From Cytophagales bacterium Alg240-R148 (GTDB lineage Bacteria > Bacteroidota > Bacteroidia > Cytophagales > Cyclobacteriaceae): DNA of 64,000 nt. This document shows, one piece after another, positions 1 to 5,958 of the stretch. Made by a program: the position numbers and the translations under genes. The stretch's first letter is position 1. Every line of letters begins with the position of its first letter. Under the pieces are notes generated by a model. That model saw only the letters and a program-made list of their open reading frames with translations. It had not been told where the DNA came from and did not search any database. Location: contig LS999827.1 in assembly GCA_900537185.1 (NCBI GenBank), positions 253,001 to 317,000 on the forward strand, given 5' to 3'.

Positions 1-167
1 AACTGAACCCCAGGTTGCCTTTGTCCATACACCCCTCTGGTAAGCCTGAAATGTTTGAATTTATCTTCAGGAATTTTTCCCAATTGAAATTCACCAATTT
101 TATTTTCCAGTTCCTGGATGTCCTTTTTTGCTACCGTTGATACTTTATCGCTTATTATAGTACTCAT
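1..167 (-). CDS. Sulfite/nitrite reductase hemoprotein, N-terminal fragment (cut by window edge)
   Basis: Only the first 55 or so codons lie in the window; the gene continues beyond base 1. The start is the ATG at 165-167. The fragment contains RLTRGVYGQRQPG, typical of the N-terminal ferredoxin-like half domain of siroheme/4Fe-4S sulfite and nitrite reductases, which make six-electron reductions to sulfide or ammonia. It lies about 100 bases downstream of cysH on the same strand, so assimilatory sulfite reduction is the likelier role. The siroheme and cluster ligands are outside the window, so sulfite and nitrite reductase cannot be told apart. Confidence 0.75.
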   Translation of the reverse strand, partial: MSTIISDKVSTVAKKDIQELENKIGEFQLGKIPEDKFKHFRLTRGVYGQRQPGVQ

Positions 168-187
168 TTGTTGTGTCTTTGAATGTT

Positions 188-215
188 TAAAAAGTGGCCT
201 CCGTTTCAGAAGGCC
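188..215 (-). terminator. Terminator-like hairpin between cysH and the reductase gene
   Basis: On the minus strand a 5-bp GC-rich stem (GGCCT/AGGCC, 10-base loop) is followed two bases later by TTTTT. It lies in the spacer between cysH and the sulfite reductase. It could lower downstream expression or be a processing site. The stem is short, so it is weakly supported. Confidence 0.35.
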
Positions 216-264
216 CTATTTAGAAAACTATGGCTTTGTTTTCCCATTATAAATCGAGGATGCA

Positions 265-984
265 TCACCCTTGTTTGACTTCTTTATTAAAATAATTTTC
301 ATGTAGTCCGCACTCTTTTTTAGAGGCCTCCCACCACCACCTTCCAGCTCTGAGGTCTTCTCCTGGCTCCAAGGCTCTGGTACAAGGCGCACACCCAATA
401 CTCAAAAACCCCTTAGCGTGCAAGGCATTGTAAGGCACCTTGTGTGCATCCAAATGCGCTACTGTTTCTTCTAAAGTCCAATTAATAAGGGGGTTGTATT
501 TGATCAAATCAAATTGAGCATCATACTCCAACTGATTCAAATCTTTTCTTCCCTCCGATTGACCGGCACGAAGACCAGTAACCCAACAATCCACATCCTC
601 AAGGGCTCGTTTCAAGGGTTGTACCTTCCTAATAAAACAGCATTCCTTTCTGTCTTCTACAGAATTATAAAAACTATTAGGTCCTTTGGTCTTCAAAAGA
701 TTTTCTATTTTATCCGCTTCGGGAAAATAGACCTCAATGTCCTTTTTATACTTTACAAGGGTATTGGCGTGCACTTCATATGTCTCGCTGAACAGCCTGC
801 CAGTATCCAAAGTGAAGACTCTAATGGGAATATTATATTTAAAAATAAGATCAGTTATTACCTGATCTTCTTGGCCGAAGCTCGTTGAAAAAGCGATTTT
901 CCCATTATACTTTTCGGCAAGAAACGTGAGGTCTTTTTTAAGATCTCCCGTTAAGGATGGTATATTTTTTTGTGTATTTGACAT
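265..984 (-). CDS. cysH: Phosphoadenylyl/adenylyl-sulfate reductase, 4Fe-4S type
   Basis: Reduces activated sulfate (APS or PAPS) to sulfite with thioredoxin in the cytoplasm. The 239-residue protein has the PP-loop STSFGQED (33-40), the CC pair (115-116) and CxxC (198-201) that bind a 4Fe-4S cluster, and the C-terminal ECGLH (224-228) with the catalytic Cys. The two cluster-binding motifs point to the bacterial iron-sulfur type, usually APS-preferring. An in-frame start lies 14 codons upstream, but it would run back into the DUF2061 gene; the ATG at 982-984, eight bases after that gene's stop, is preferred. It is the second gene of an operon led by a SAM-I riboswitch and a poly-Cys leader. 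Confidence 0.93.
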   Translation of the reverse strand: MSNTQKNIPSLTGDLKKDLTFLAEKYNGKIAFSTSFGQEDQVITDLIFKYNIPIRVFTLDTGRLFSETYEVHANTLVKYKKDIEVYFPEADKIENLLKTKGPNSFYNSVEDRKECCFIRKVQPLKRALEDVDCWVTGLRAGQSEGRKDLNQLEYDAQFDLIKYNPLINWTLEETVAHLDAHKVPYNALHAKGFLSIGCAPCTRALEPGEDLRAGRWWWEASKKECGLHENYFNKEVKQG

Positions 985-992
985 GCCGTTTA

Positions 993-1250
993 TTATTTTT
1001 TCTTTCCAATAGAGATATAATTCCAAATGCGCTCATGACCGTAATAAAGCGCCATTTTAGTAAACAATTCAACCGAACCAATGGACAAAGCCACTTCAAT
1101 TCTGTCCGTCAAAATGTAAGAGATTAGTATGGTATCCAAAGTACCCAACACCCTCCAAGAAAGGCTCTTTAGAATGCTCCTGATAGGTTTTTCTGTATGA
1201 GGTATTTGGTTTGAAGGCTCTTTAAGGCCTACCAATGCTGCTAATGCCAT
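993..1250 (-). CDS. DUF2061 small membrane protein
   Basis: An 85-residue protein. The stretch from about residue 25 (RSILKSLSWRVLGTLDT) to the end (YYGHERIWNYI) matches the DUF2061 family, with two likely membrane segments at about 30-50 and 55-72. The biochemical role is unknown. It is the first structural gene after the SAM riboswitch and cysteine leader and is followed eight bases later by cysH, so a part in sulfur assimilation, perhaps transport or membrane docking, is inferred from context only. Confidence 0.8.
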   Translation of the reverse strand: MALAALVGLKEPSNQIPHTEKPIRSILKSLSWRVLGTLDTILISYILTDRIEVALSIGSVELFTKMALYYGHERIWNYISIGKKK

Positions 1251-1292
1251 GGTTGTAAAATTAAAAATTGAAAAATAGGTATAGATAACCGG

Positions 1293-1362
1293 TGATGTGA
1301 ACTACATCAAAGGACAATGTTGTGCTTTGAAAATAGAGTTAGCAACAACAACAGCAACAACA
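1293..1362 (-). promoter_or_regulatory. Candidate switch structures around the poly-Cys codons
   Basis: In the transcript the Cys codons contain TGTTGTTGC, which can pair (8 bp, one bulge) with GCACAACA at 1318-1325, just after the leader stop. Further on, TGATGT-AGTTC-ACATCA (1293-1309) forms a perfect 6-bp hairpin. A ribosome stalled on Cys codons would block the first pairing. No classical U-tract terminator follows, so transcriptional and translational attenuation remain equally possible. This was read by eye, without energy calculation. Confidence 0.45.
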
Positions 1363-1440
1363 CACAGCAGTTTTTCTGAATGCTAAGAAGTGATTCAGTT
1401 TTTGCGAGAGAGATAAAATGTCTTGTTTCAGATTTTTCAT
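1339..1440 (-). CDS. Polycysteine leader peptide (33 aa), putative cysteine attenuator
   Basis: A short ORF runs from ATG at 1438-1440 to TAA at 1339-1341. It starts MKNLKQDIL, continues through SQKLNHF, and ends RKTAV followed by seven consecutive Cys codons (TGT TGT TGC TGT TGT TGT TGC) directly before the stop. It sits downstream of a SAM-I riboswitch and upstream of DUF2061-cysH-sulfite reductase. Seven adjacent Cys codons before a stop are the expected design of an amino-acid-sensing leader: low Cys-tRNA would stall the ribosome there. Polycysteine uORFs with this logic are known from actinobacteria; a role here is inferred. Translation has not been shown, and no Shine-Dalgarno site is visible, as is usual in Bacteroidetes. 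Confidence 0.75.
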   Translation of the reverse strand: MKNLKQDILSLSQKLNHFLAFRKTAVCCCCCCC

Positions 1441-1466
1441 TTTTAAACGATTTATAGTTCCCCAAT

Positions 1467-1550
1467 TTTACAAGGTCAGGAATTAGCACCTTTCCTGGTG
1501 GAAGGTTGCTAGAGGGTCATGGAGCCTGTCTCTCACCTCTTCTTTATAAA
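1467..1550 (-). promoter_or_regulatory. SAM-I (S-box) riboswitch
   Basis: On the minus strand the region reads AAGAGGTGAGAGACAGGC, then CATGACCCTCTAGCAACC, a P3/P4-type hairpin, and AGGTGCTAATTCC. These are the hallmark S-box core blocks (AGAGGTG, AGCAACC, GGTGCTAATTCC). The ends TTTATAA (1544-1550) and TTGTAAA (1467-1473) pair to close the P1 helix. It lies in the leader of the sulfate-assimilation operon and should lower expression when S-adenosylmethionine is high. How it shuts the operon off is not obvious, because the poly-Cys leader ORF comes next rather than a clear terminator. Confidence 0.88.
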
Positions 1551-1585
1551 TCAGATTCACATACGATTGTGAACGATTGATGATG

Positions 1586-1618
1586 CAAATATAAATGTCT
1601 GCAATTCAATAATCCAAA
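1586..1618 (-). promoter_or_regulatory. Promoter of the sulfate-assimilation operon
   Basis: A perfect Bacteroidetes -7 element TATATTTG (minus strand, 1586-1593) lies 21 bases from a TTTG -33 element (1615-1618). Transcription would start about 30 bases before the SAM-I riboswitch, giving a leader of roughly 330 bases ahead of the DUF2061 gene. Confidence 0.65.
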
Positions 1619-1837
1619 CATTTATTAAAATATATTTAAAACTACCTTATATTCTTAAGCACCCCACTAACGATTTTTTTGATTTATTATGAATTTATTA
1701 ACGGATTAACCTCCATATTTTAAGAATAGTTTCCTAAAAAGAATTTTTTTTGAAAATATTATAAAAATTTACTGCTCGCATTTTATTTAAATCTTTTCCA
1801 TTTTTTTTAATTTAAACCTCCCGGGTAAATGTCATTT
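1619..1837. other. AT-rich intergenic region without recognised gene
   Basis: This strongly AT-rich stretch separates the divergent sulfate operon and decarboxylase promoters. I see no ORF, RNA gene or convincing inverted repeat in it. Confidence 0.5.
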
Positions 1838-1865
1838 TTTGATTGAGCAAGACTTTATACATTTG
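1838..1865 (+). promoter_or_regulatory. Promoter of the PLP decarboxylase gene
   Basis: A perfect -7 element TACATTTG (1858-1865) lies 25 bases before the ATG. A TTTG at 1838-1841 could be the -33 element, although the 16-base spacer is shorter than usual. Confidence 0.5.
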
Positions 1866-1889
1866 TAGGAATATAAAAACGGAAAGAAT

Positions 1890-3119
1890 ATGTGGAAAAA
1901 ATTAAGCAAAGAAGCAATCAGAAAAAGAATTTTTGATTCATTAAATAGCAACATAGACTTTTATGAAGGTAAGATTTTAGGCGTACCTGCCTCTCATTTG
2001 GACGGACAAGTTTTTTATAAGGACGCTTCCTTTTTAAAAGACAAACCTTTTTTATACACCTTGGTGAACAATCCCAACCACATAGGTTGCCATACCTTGG
2101 GCGATTCAGAAGCATTTTTTGAAGGCACTCAGGAGCTGGAAAGAGAAGTGATTTCAATTTGTTCTGAAGATATTTTTAAGGGCAAAAAGCATGGGTACGA
2201 TGGGTATGTTGCTTCTGGTGGCACAGAAGCCAATATCCAAGCTATTTGGATTTACAGAAATTATTTCAAAAAAGAATTTAAAGCCAAACTGAGCGAAATC
2301 ACAATTCTCTGTACACGAGACAACCATTACTCGATGGACAAAGCCAGTAACCTCCTCAACATTGGCATCCAACACATCCATACCAACCACAACGATCGGT
2401 CCTTGGATCAAGACGACTTGGACAAACACATTAGCCGACTGATGGCCGAAGGAAAAAAATACTTCATTGTGGTTGCCAATATGATGACAACTATGTTTGG
2501 GTCTGTAGATGACGTGGATCAGTACGCCTCCATTTTGAAAAAACACCAGGCCATCTATAAAATCCATATTGATGGTGCTTACGGTGGTTTCTTTTACCCT
2601 TTCAGCAACCAAAAAACAAACATGAACTTCAGCCATCCTGAAATTACTTCGGTTACTTTGGATGCACATAAAATGGTCCAAGCCCCATATGGTACTGGTA
2701 TCTTTATGATAGAAAAGGGAATGATGCAGTATACTTTTACCGAAGAAGCGCAATATGTTAAAGGATTGGATGCTACCCTTATCGGCAGTAGATCTGGAGC
2801 CAATGCAGTTGCAGTTTGGATGATCCTAATGACTTATGGGCCCCATGGCTGGTATGAGAAAATACAACTGCTATTAATTAGGACCAATTGGCTGTGCGAT
2901 CAATTAAGTACCTTAGGGATAGCATTTTATCGCAACCCATATAGCAATATCGTTACCATACACGGGAACCAATTAAGCGCGGGGTTGGCAGAAAAGTATG
3001 GTTTGGTACCTGATTCTCACGGTACACCTTCTTGGTATAAAGTTGTTGTAATGGAACATGTAAATGTAGACAATTTAGAACCATTCATAGAAGATCTAAA
3101 ACAAGAAAAACAACTATAA
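1890..3119 (+). CDS. Pyridoxal-phosphate-dependent group II amino acid decarboxylase
   Basis: A 409-residue fold-type I PLP enzyme. The Schiff-base lysine is K261 in TLDAHKM; upstream are the ASGGTEANIQA phosphate-binding stretch and HIDGAYGG with the PLP-contacting Asp. This pattern fits the group II decarboxylases (histidine, tyrosine, glutamate or aspartate as substrate), which make amines or beta-alanine. The substrate cannot be assigned from sequence alone. The gene has its own promoter and overlaps, tail to tail by six bases, a radical SAM gene on the other strand. The ATG follows a purine-rich GGAAAGA. Confidence 0.85.
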   Translation: MWKKLSKEAIRKRIFDSLNSNIDFYEGKILGVPASHLDGQVFYKDASFLKDKPFLYTLVNNPNHIGCHTLGDSEAFFEGTQELEREVISICSEDIFKGKKHGYDGYVASGGTEANIQAIWIYRNYFKKEFKAKLSEITILCTRDNHYSMDKASNLLNIGIQHIHTNHNDRSLDQDDLDKHISRLMAEGKKYFIVVANMMTTMFGSVDDVDQYASILKKHQAIYKIHIDGAYGGFFYPFSNQKTNMNFSHPEITSVTLDAHKMVQAPYGTGIFMIEKGMMQYTFTEEAQYVKGLDATLIGSRSGANAVAVWMILMTYGPHGWYEKIQLLLIRTNWLCDQLSTLGIAFYRNPYSNIVTIHGNQLSAGLAEKYGLVPDSHGTPSWYKVVVMEHVNVDNLEPFIEDLKQEKQL

Positions 3120-4343
3120 ACCCTTGAAGAGGTTTTTATATTCTGTAAAAACCTCTTCAAATACTTCCCCTCTTAATTGGTCCAATTGTCTGGTCATTTG
3201 TTTCATTTTCAATAAGTGGCGGCTAAAATCTTCTTGGTGTAGAAAGGATCGAATAGAACTCCAAAGATTTATTTCATCCACTCTTCTTTGTTCCTTTAAT
3301 TGTTTAAGATAGGCCGTATATAGCTTATCCACTGCATTTTTAAACTCTTTGGGAAGCACTTTGCAGTTATATGCCTTGGGTTGTTCTAAAAAGTTGATGT
3401 ACAAGTCTCCTCGTTGAATCCAACCCATTTTAATAAACCGCTCATACATCTCTGGCAGTACATAGATGTTAAAAACACTAACAGTAGGTGCTAAAACCAA
3501 GCGAACATGGGGGGCCTTTAATTTTATGGTTTCCATATTCTTCTCAATAACTGCCCAAGACATGTCTTTTCTAATATACTCCCCTCTCGAGTTTGTAGCA
3601 TCAATACTCATTAGTACTTCTACTTTTTTAAATTGGTTCCACATCTTGATTAGATCCAAGCCTTTGTGGTCCACTACAGATAAATTGGTATTGTACCGCA
3701 ATTGCACCTGGTCCAAATGGTTGTCTTGCATCCATTGCAGCAATTGGTAATGTTCCGGTGTAAACAGTGGCTCTCCCCCCGCGAAATACACTTCTTCTAC
3801 CTCCAACAAATAGGCTTTCAACCTATCTTGGAGCAGTTCAAAAGAGTCGATGTTCTCAATCAAAGCAACCTCCCCTGCAGTATTCCCAATTACTTTCGCT
3901 TCTTTGAACCATTTCGAACTGGCCCCATGCCAGCAAGTCCTGCACCTAAAATTACACAAATTAGAAAAACGGATGTCCCAATAAACAGGGGTTACCGATG
4001 CAACTTTTCCGGTTGCGTCGGTAGACAAAGTATTGGGTAAGTGGTTGGAGAATTTTTTTAAAGTTTCCGTTCTAATGCTTTCTTTTCCAGCAGCTTCTGT
4101 TGTATAACAATACTGACAACGGTTGTCTTTTTCATCCTGCAACATTTTTAGCCTAAAGGACCTCGCAGAGGGGCTATTCCATATCGTTTCAAGTGGCTGG
4201 TCATTGATATTGCCATAGGTTATATTGGCCACACAGCAGGCTTTTACTTTCCCTGCATACCCAACATGTAAGTGAATCCAAGGCATCAAACAAAAGGCTT
4301 CGGATTGTAAGGCTTTGTCTAAATCATCAATTTTCTTACGCAT
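3114..4343 (-). CDS. Twitch-domain radical SAM protein
   Basis: A 409-residue protein. An N-terminal auxiliary-cluster region (CLMPWIHLHV, ACC, then RCQYCY, about residues 18-80) is followed by the radical SAM core with NLCNFRCRTC, the CxxxCxxC that binds the SAM-cleaving 4Fe-4S cluster, and the AGGEP motif. Such twitch/SPASM enzymes modify peptides or small molecules; the substrate is unknown, and no small precursor peptide gene is evident next to it. Its last codons overlap the decarboxylase stop and contain a perfect 15-bp inverted repeat. Starts about 80 bases from the divergent CarH-like gene. Confidence 0.85.
   Translation of the reverse strand: MRKKIDDLDKALQSEAFCLMPWIHLHVGYAGKVKACCVANITYGNINDQPLETIWNSPSARSFRLKMLQDEKDNRCQYCYTTEAAGKESIRTETLKKFSNHLPNTLSTDATGKVASVTPVYWDIRFSNLCNFRCRTCWHGASSKWFKEAKVIGNTAGEVALIENIDSFELLQDRLKAYLLEVEEVYFAGGEPLFTPEHYQLLQWMQDNHLDQVQLRYNTNLSVVDHKGLDLIKMWNQFKKVEVLMSIDATNSRGEYIRKDMSWAVIEKNMETIKLKAPHVRLVLAPTVSVFNIYVLPEMYERFIKMGWIQRGDLYINFLEQPKAYNCKVLPKEFKNAVDKLYTAYLKQLKEQRRVDEINLWSSIRSFLHQEDFSRHLLKMKQMTRQLDQLRGEVFEEVFTEYKNLFKGL
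3124..3160. terminator. Perfect 15-bp inverted repeat, bidirectional terminator candidate inside a coding end
   Basis: TTGAAGAGGTTTTTA and its exact complement flank a 7-base loop. It starts five bases after the decarboxylase stop and lies within the last codons of the convergent radical SAM gene. A hairpin would form in transcripts from either strand. No separate U-tract follows, but U-runs lie inside the stem. Termination is inferred from position and symmetry. Confidence 0.6.
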
Positions 4344-4402
4344 ATTTTAAAGGTATTACTTTTATTAATATTTTTGTTCTTGAAACAAATAGAGCGTTCT
4401 GT

Positions 4403-4412
4403 TGTTTAAATA
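4403..4412 (+). promoter_or_regulatory. TGTTTAAAyA operator-like site upstream of the CarH-like gene
   Basis: TGTTTAAATA differs in one base from the TGTTTAAACA sites in front of the carotenoid operon and lies 12 bases before the GTG start of the regulator. It may serve autoregulation. A single copy is weak evidence. Confidence 0.35.
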
Positions 4413-4424
4413 TAAAAACGCATT

Positions 4425-5300
4425 GTGGGACAGTATTCAATTAAAGAATTAGAGAAGTTATCGGGCATTAAGGCGCACACCATCAGGATTTGGGAAAAGA
4501 GGTATGCCATTTTAAACCCTTCCAGAACCGACACCAACATTAGGTTTTATGGAGATGACGATCTTAAAAAGCTTATCAACTTAGGAATACTGAACCAAAA
4601 TGGGCTCAAAATTTCCAGACTCAGTGGATTGAGCAACCACGAGCTCCATGAAAAAATAATGTCCATAACCGATGCCAAAAACCAGAAAGATGTATACATC
4701 GACCGGTTTATTGTATCCATGCTCGACCTAGATGAAATTGCTTTTAGCAGGCTCATCCAAGAAGCCACCTTAAAAATTGGTTTTGAAAACACAGTGGTAG
4801 ATGTTTTATTCCCTTTCTTGAGAAAAATTGGAATTCTTTGGCAAACCGGAAATATCACGCCTTCGCATGAACATTTCATATCCAACCTTATTAGGCAAAA
4901 AATATTTGCTTCTATTGATGCCATACCTTTAAACGATCAGAATCCCAAGGCCATTTTTTTCCTCCCAGAAGGAGAGTTGCATGAAATTGCTTTGCTCTTT
5001 TATACGTACATGGCAAAGAAAAACAATATTTATACCGTTTACTTGGGGCAATCTGTTCCGCTTTCAGATTTAAAAGGGGTTCAAGAAACCTACCAAGCAG
5101 ACTATTTTATAAGCATGTACTCCACTTCAGCCTCTATGAAAGGGTTGGATCAACTTGTTTCTCATTTTGCTGAAGAACTACCCGGTGTCAACTTATTCCT
5201 TGCAGGAATTAATGATGCCGACACTCGGAAATCACTACCCGATTTTGTTTATCCATTTAATTACCCTTCCGAATTAATCAATTTGTTTAAACTTTTTTAA
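4425..5300 (+). CDS. MerR-family regulator with B12-binding domain (CarH/LitR-like photoreceptor)
   Basis: A 291-residue protein. An N-terminal MerR winged helix (YSIKELEKLSGIKAHTIRIWEKRY, about 4-70) precedes a helical and Rossmann cobalamin-binding domain. W139 and E149-H150 form the Wx9EH signature of CarH light sensors, and H186 in EGELHEIA matches the lower-ligand histidine. Family members bind adenosylcobalamin, repress carotenoid genes in the dark as tetramers, and fall apart in light. The neighbouring crt operon and photolyase, and the repeated palindromes in between, support that role. Start is GTG at 4425; an in-frame alternative was not seen. The 3' end lies in a 36-bp palindrome. 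Confidence 0.9.
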   Translation: MGQYSIKELEKLSGIKAHTIRIWEKRYAILNPSRTDTNIRFYGDDDLKKLINLGILNQNGLKISRLSGLSNHELHEKIMSITDAKNQKDVYIDRFIVSMLDLDEIAFSRLIQEATLKIGFENTVVDVLFPFLRKIGILWQTGNITPSHEHFISNLIRQKIFASIDAIPLNDQNPKAIFFLPEGELHEIALLFYTYMAKKNNIYTVYLGQSVPLSDLKGVQETYQADYFISMYSTSASMKGLDQLVSHFAEELPGVNLFLAGINDADTRKSLPDFVYPFNYPSELINLFKLF

Positions 5301-5316
5301 AAAAGTTTAAACAAAT
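5281..5316. repeat. 36-bp perfect palindrome over the stop codon of the CarH-like gene
   Basis: The 18 bases 5281-5298 (ATTTGTTTAAACTTTTTT) are the exact reverse complement of 5299-5316, with no loop. The TAA stop spans the centre. Each arm carries a GTTTAAAC core like the operators further down. It could act as a terminator hairpin with a U-rich arm, as a pair of regulator sites, or both. Confidence 0.7.
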
Positions 5317-5381
5317 ATTTACACCCTAAATTGCACAAAATCAAATAGTTACACTGAAATTGCTGGCTTTAGCTAACTATA

Positions 5382-5424
5382 TGTTTAAACATTTTGTTTA
5401 AACATTCGTTGTAAATGTTAAACA
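5382..5424 (+). promoter_or_regulatory. Operator array: two TGTTTAAACA palindromes plus a degenerate copy
   Basis: Perfect 10-bp palindromes TGTTTAAACA occur at 5382-5391 and 5395-5404 (13 bases apart), with TGTTAAACA at 5416-5424. They precede and overlap the predicted promoter of the sigma-crt operon, as expected for a repressor such as CarH that blocks RNA polymerase. No binding data exist here; assignment to the adjacent regulator is inferred. Confidence 0.6.
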
Positions 5425-5439
5425 AAATATATACATTTA
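5409..5439 (+). promoter_or_regulatory. Promoter of the sigma-carotenoid-photolyase operon
   Basis: TTG (5409-5411) and TACATTTA (5432-5439, seven of eight bases of TAnnTTTG) are separated by 20 bases and lie about 20 bases before the sigma-factor start. The degenerate third operator copy lies between the two elements. Confidence 0.5.
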
Positions 5440-5460
5440 TACAAATCAATCACCAATATC

Positions 5461-5958
5461 ATGACAGCTTTAGAATTTCAAACCCAGTTGACCAACCAGA
5501 TTCCTTACTTAGAATGGTACACCAAAAAATTCACCAAAGACGAAAATGATTCTAAGGATCTAATCCAAGAGACCTTATTTAAAGCGTTGAAGTACAAGGA
5601 CAAATTCAAAAAAAATACTAACTTGAAAGGATGGCTGTATACGATTATGAGAAATACCTTCATCAATCAATACAGAAGATCTGGTAGGATTTACGACCCC
5701 ACAACATCGGATGTCAACCTTCCACTCGAGCAAAAAATATCTGAAACTTTTACAACTCCTGATGCAGCATACAGAGAAAAGGAGTTGTGGAACATTATTG
5801 ATGCACTAAAACCTGGTTTAAAATTTCCGTTTGTAATGTACCAACAAGGATATAAATACCACGAAATATCTGAAAAATTAGATATTCCAATTGGAACTGT
5901 TAAGAACAGAATATTCCAGGCAAGAAAAGAGATAAAAAGTAAAATTGAGTTAGCATGA
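5461..5958 (+). CDS. ECF-type RNA polymerase sigma factor
   Basis: A 165-residue two-domain sigma-70 factor. Region 2 (DSKDLIQETLFKALKY, then LKGWLYTIMRNTFINQYRR) is followed by region 4 (YKYHEISEKLDIPIGTVKNRIFQARKEI), a helix-turn-helix for the -35 box. There is no anti-sigma gene beside it. It is the first gene of the carotenoid operon and its TGA overlaps the crtI ATG, so it should be made when the CarH-like repressor is released. A MerR-B12 regulator controlling a sigma factor resembles LitR-LitS of Streptomyces. Its target promoters are unknown. Confidence 0.9.
   Translation: MTALEFQTQLTNQIPYLEWYTKKFTKDENDSKDLIQETLFKALKYKDKFKKNTNLKGWLYTIMRNTFINQYRRSGRIYDPTTSDVNLPLEQKISETFTTPDAAYREKELWNIIDALKPGLKFPFVMYQQGYKYHEISEKLDIPIGTVKNRIFQARKEIKSKIELA

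Noticed and set aside
1307-1489. A 60-codon ORF starting inside the SAM riboswitch
   Set aside because: Its start is the invariant GGTGCTAATTCC block of the riboswitch, and its Leu run is just the poly-Cys codon tract read in another frame; the 33-codon leader in the other frame explains the sequence better.
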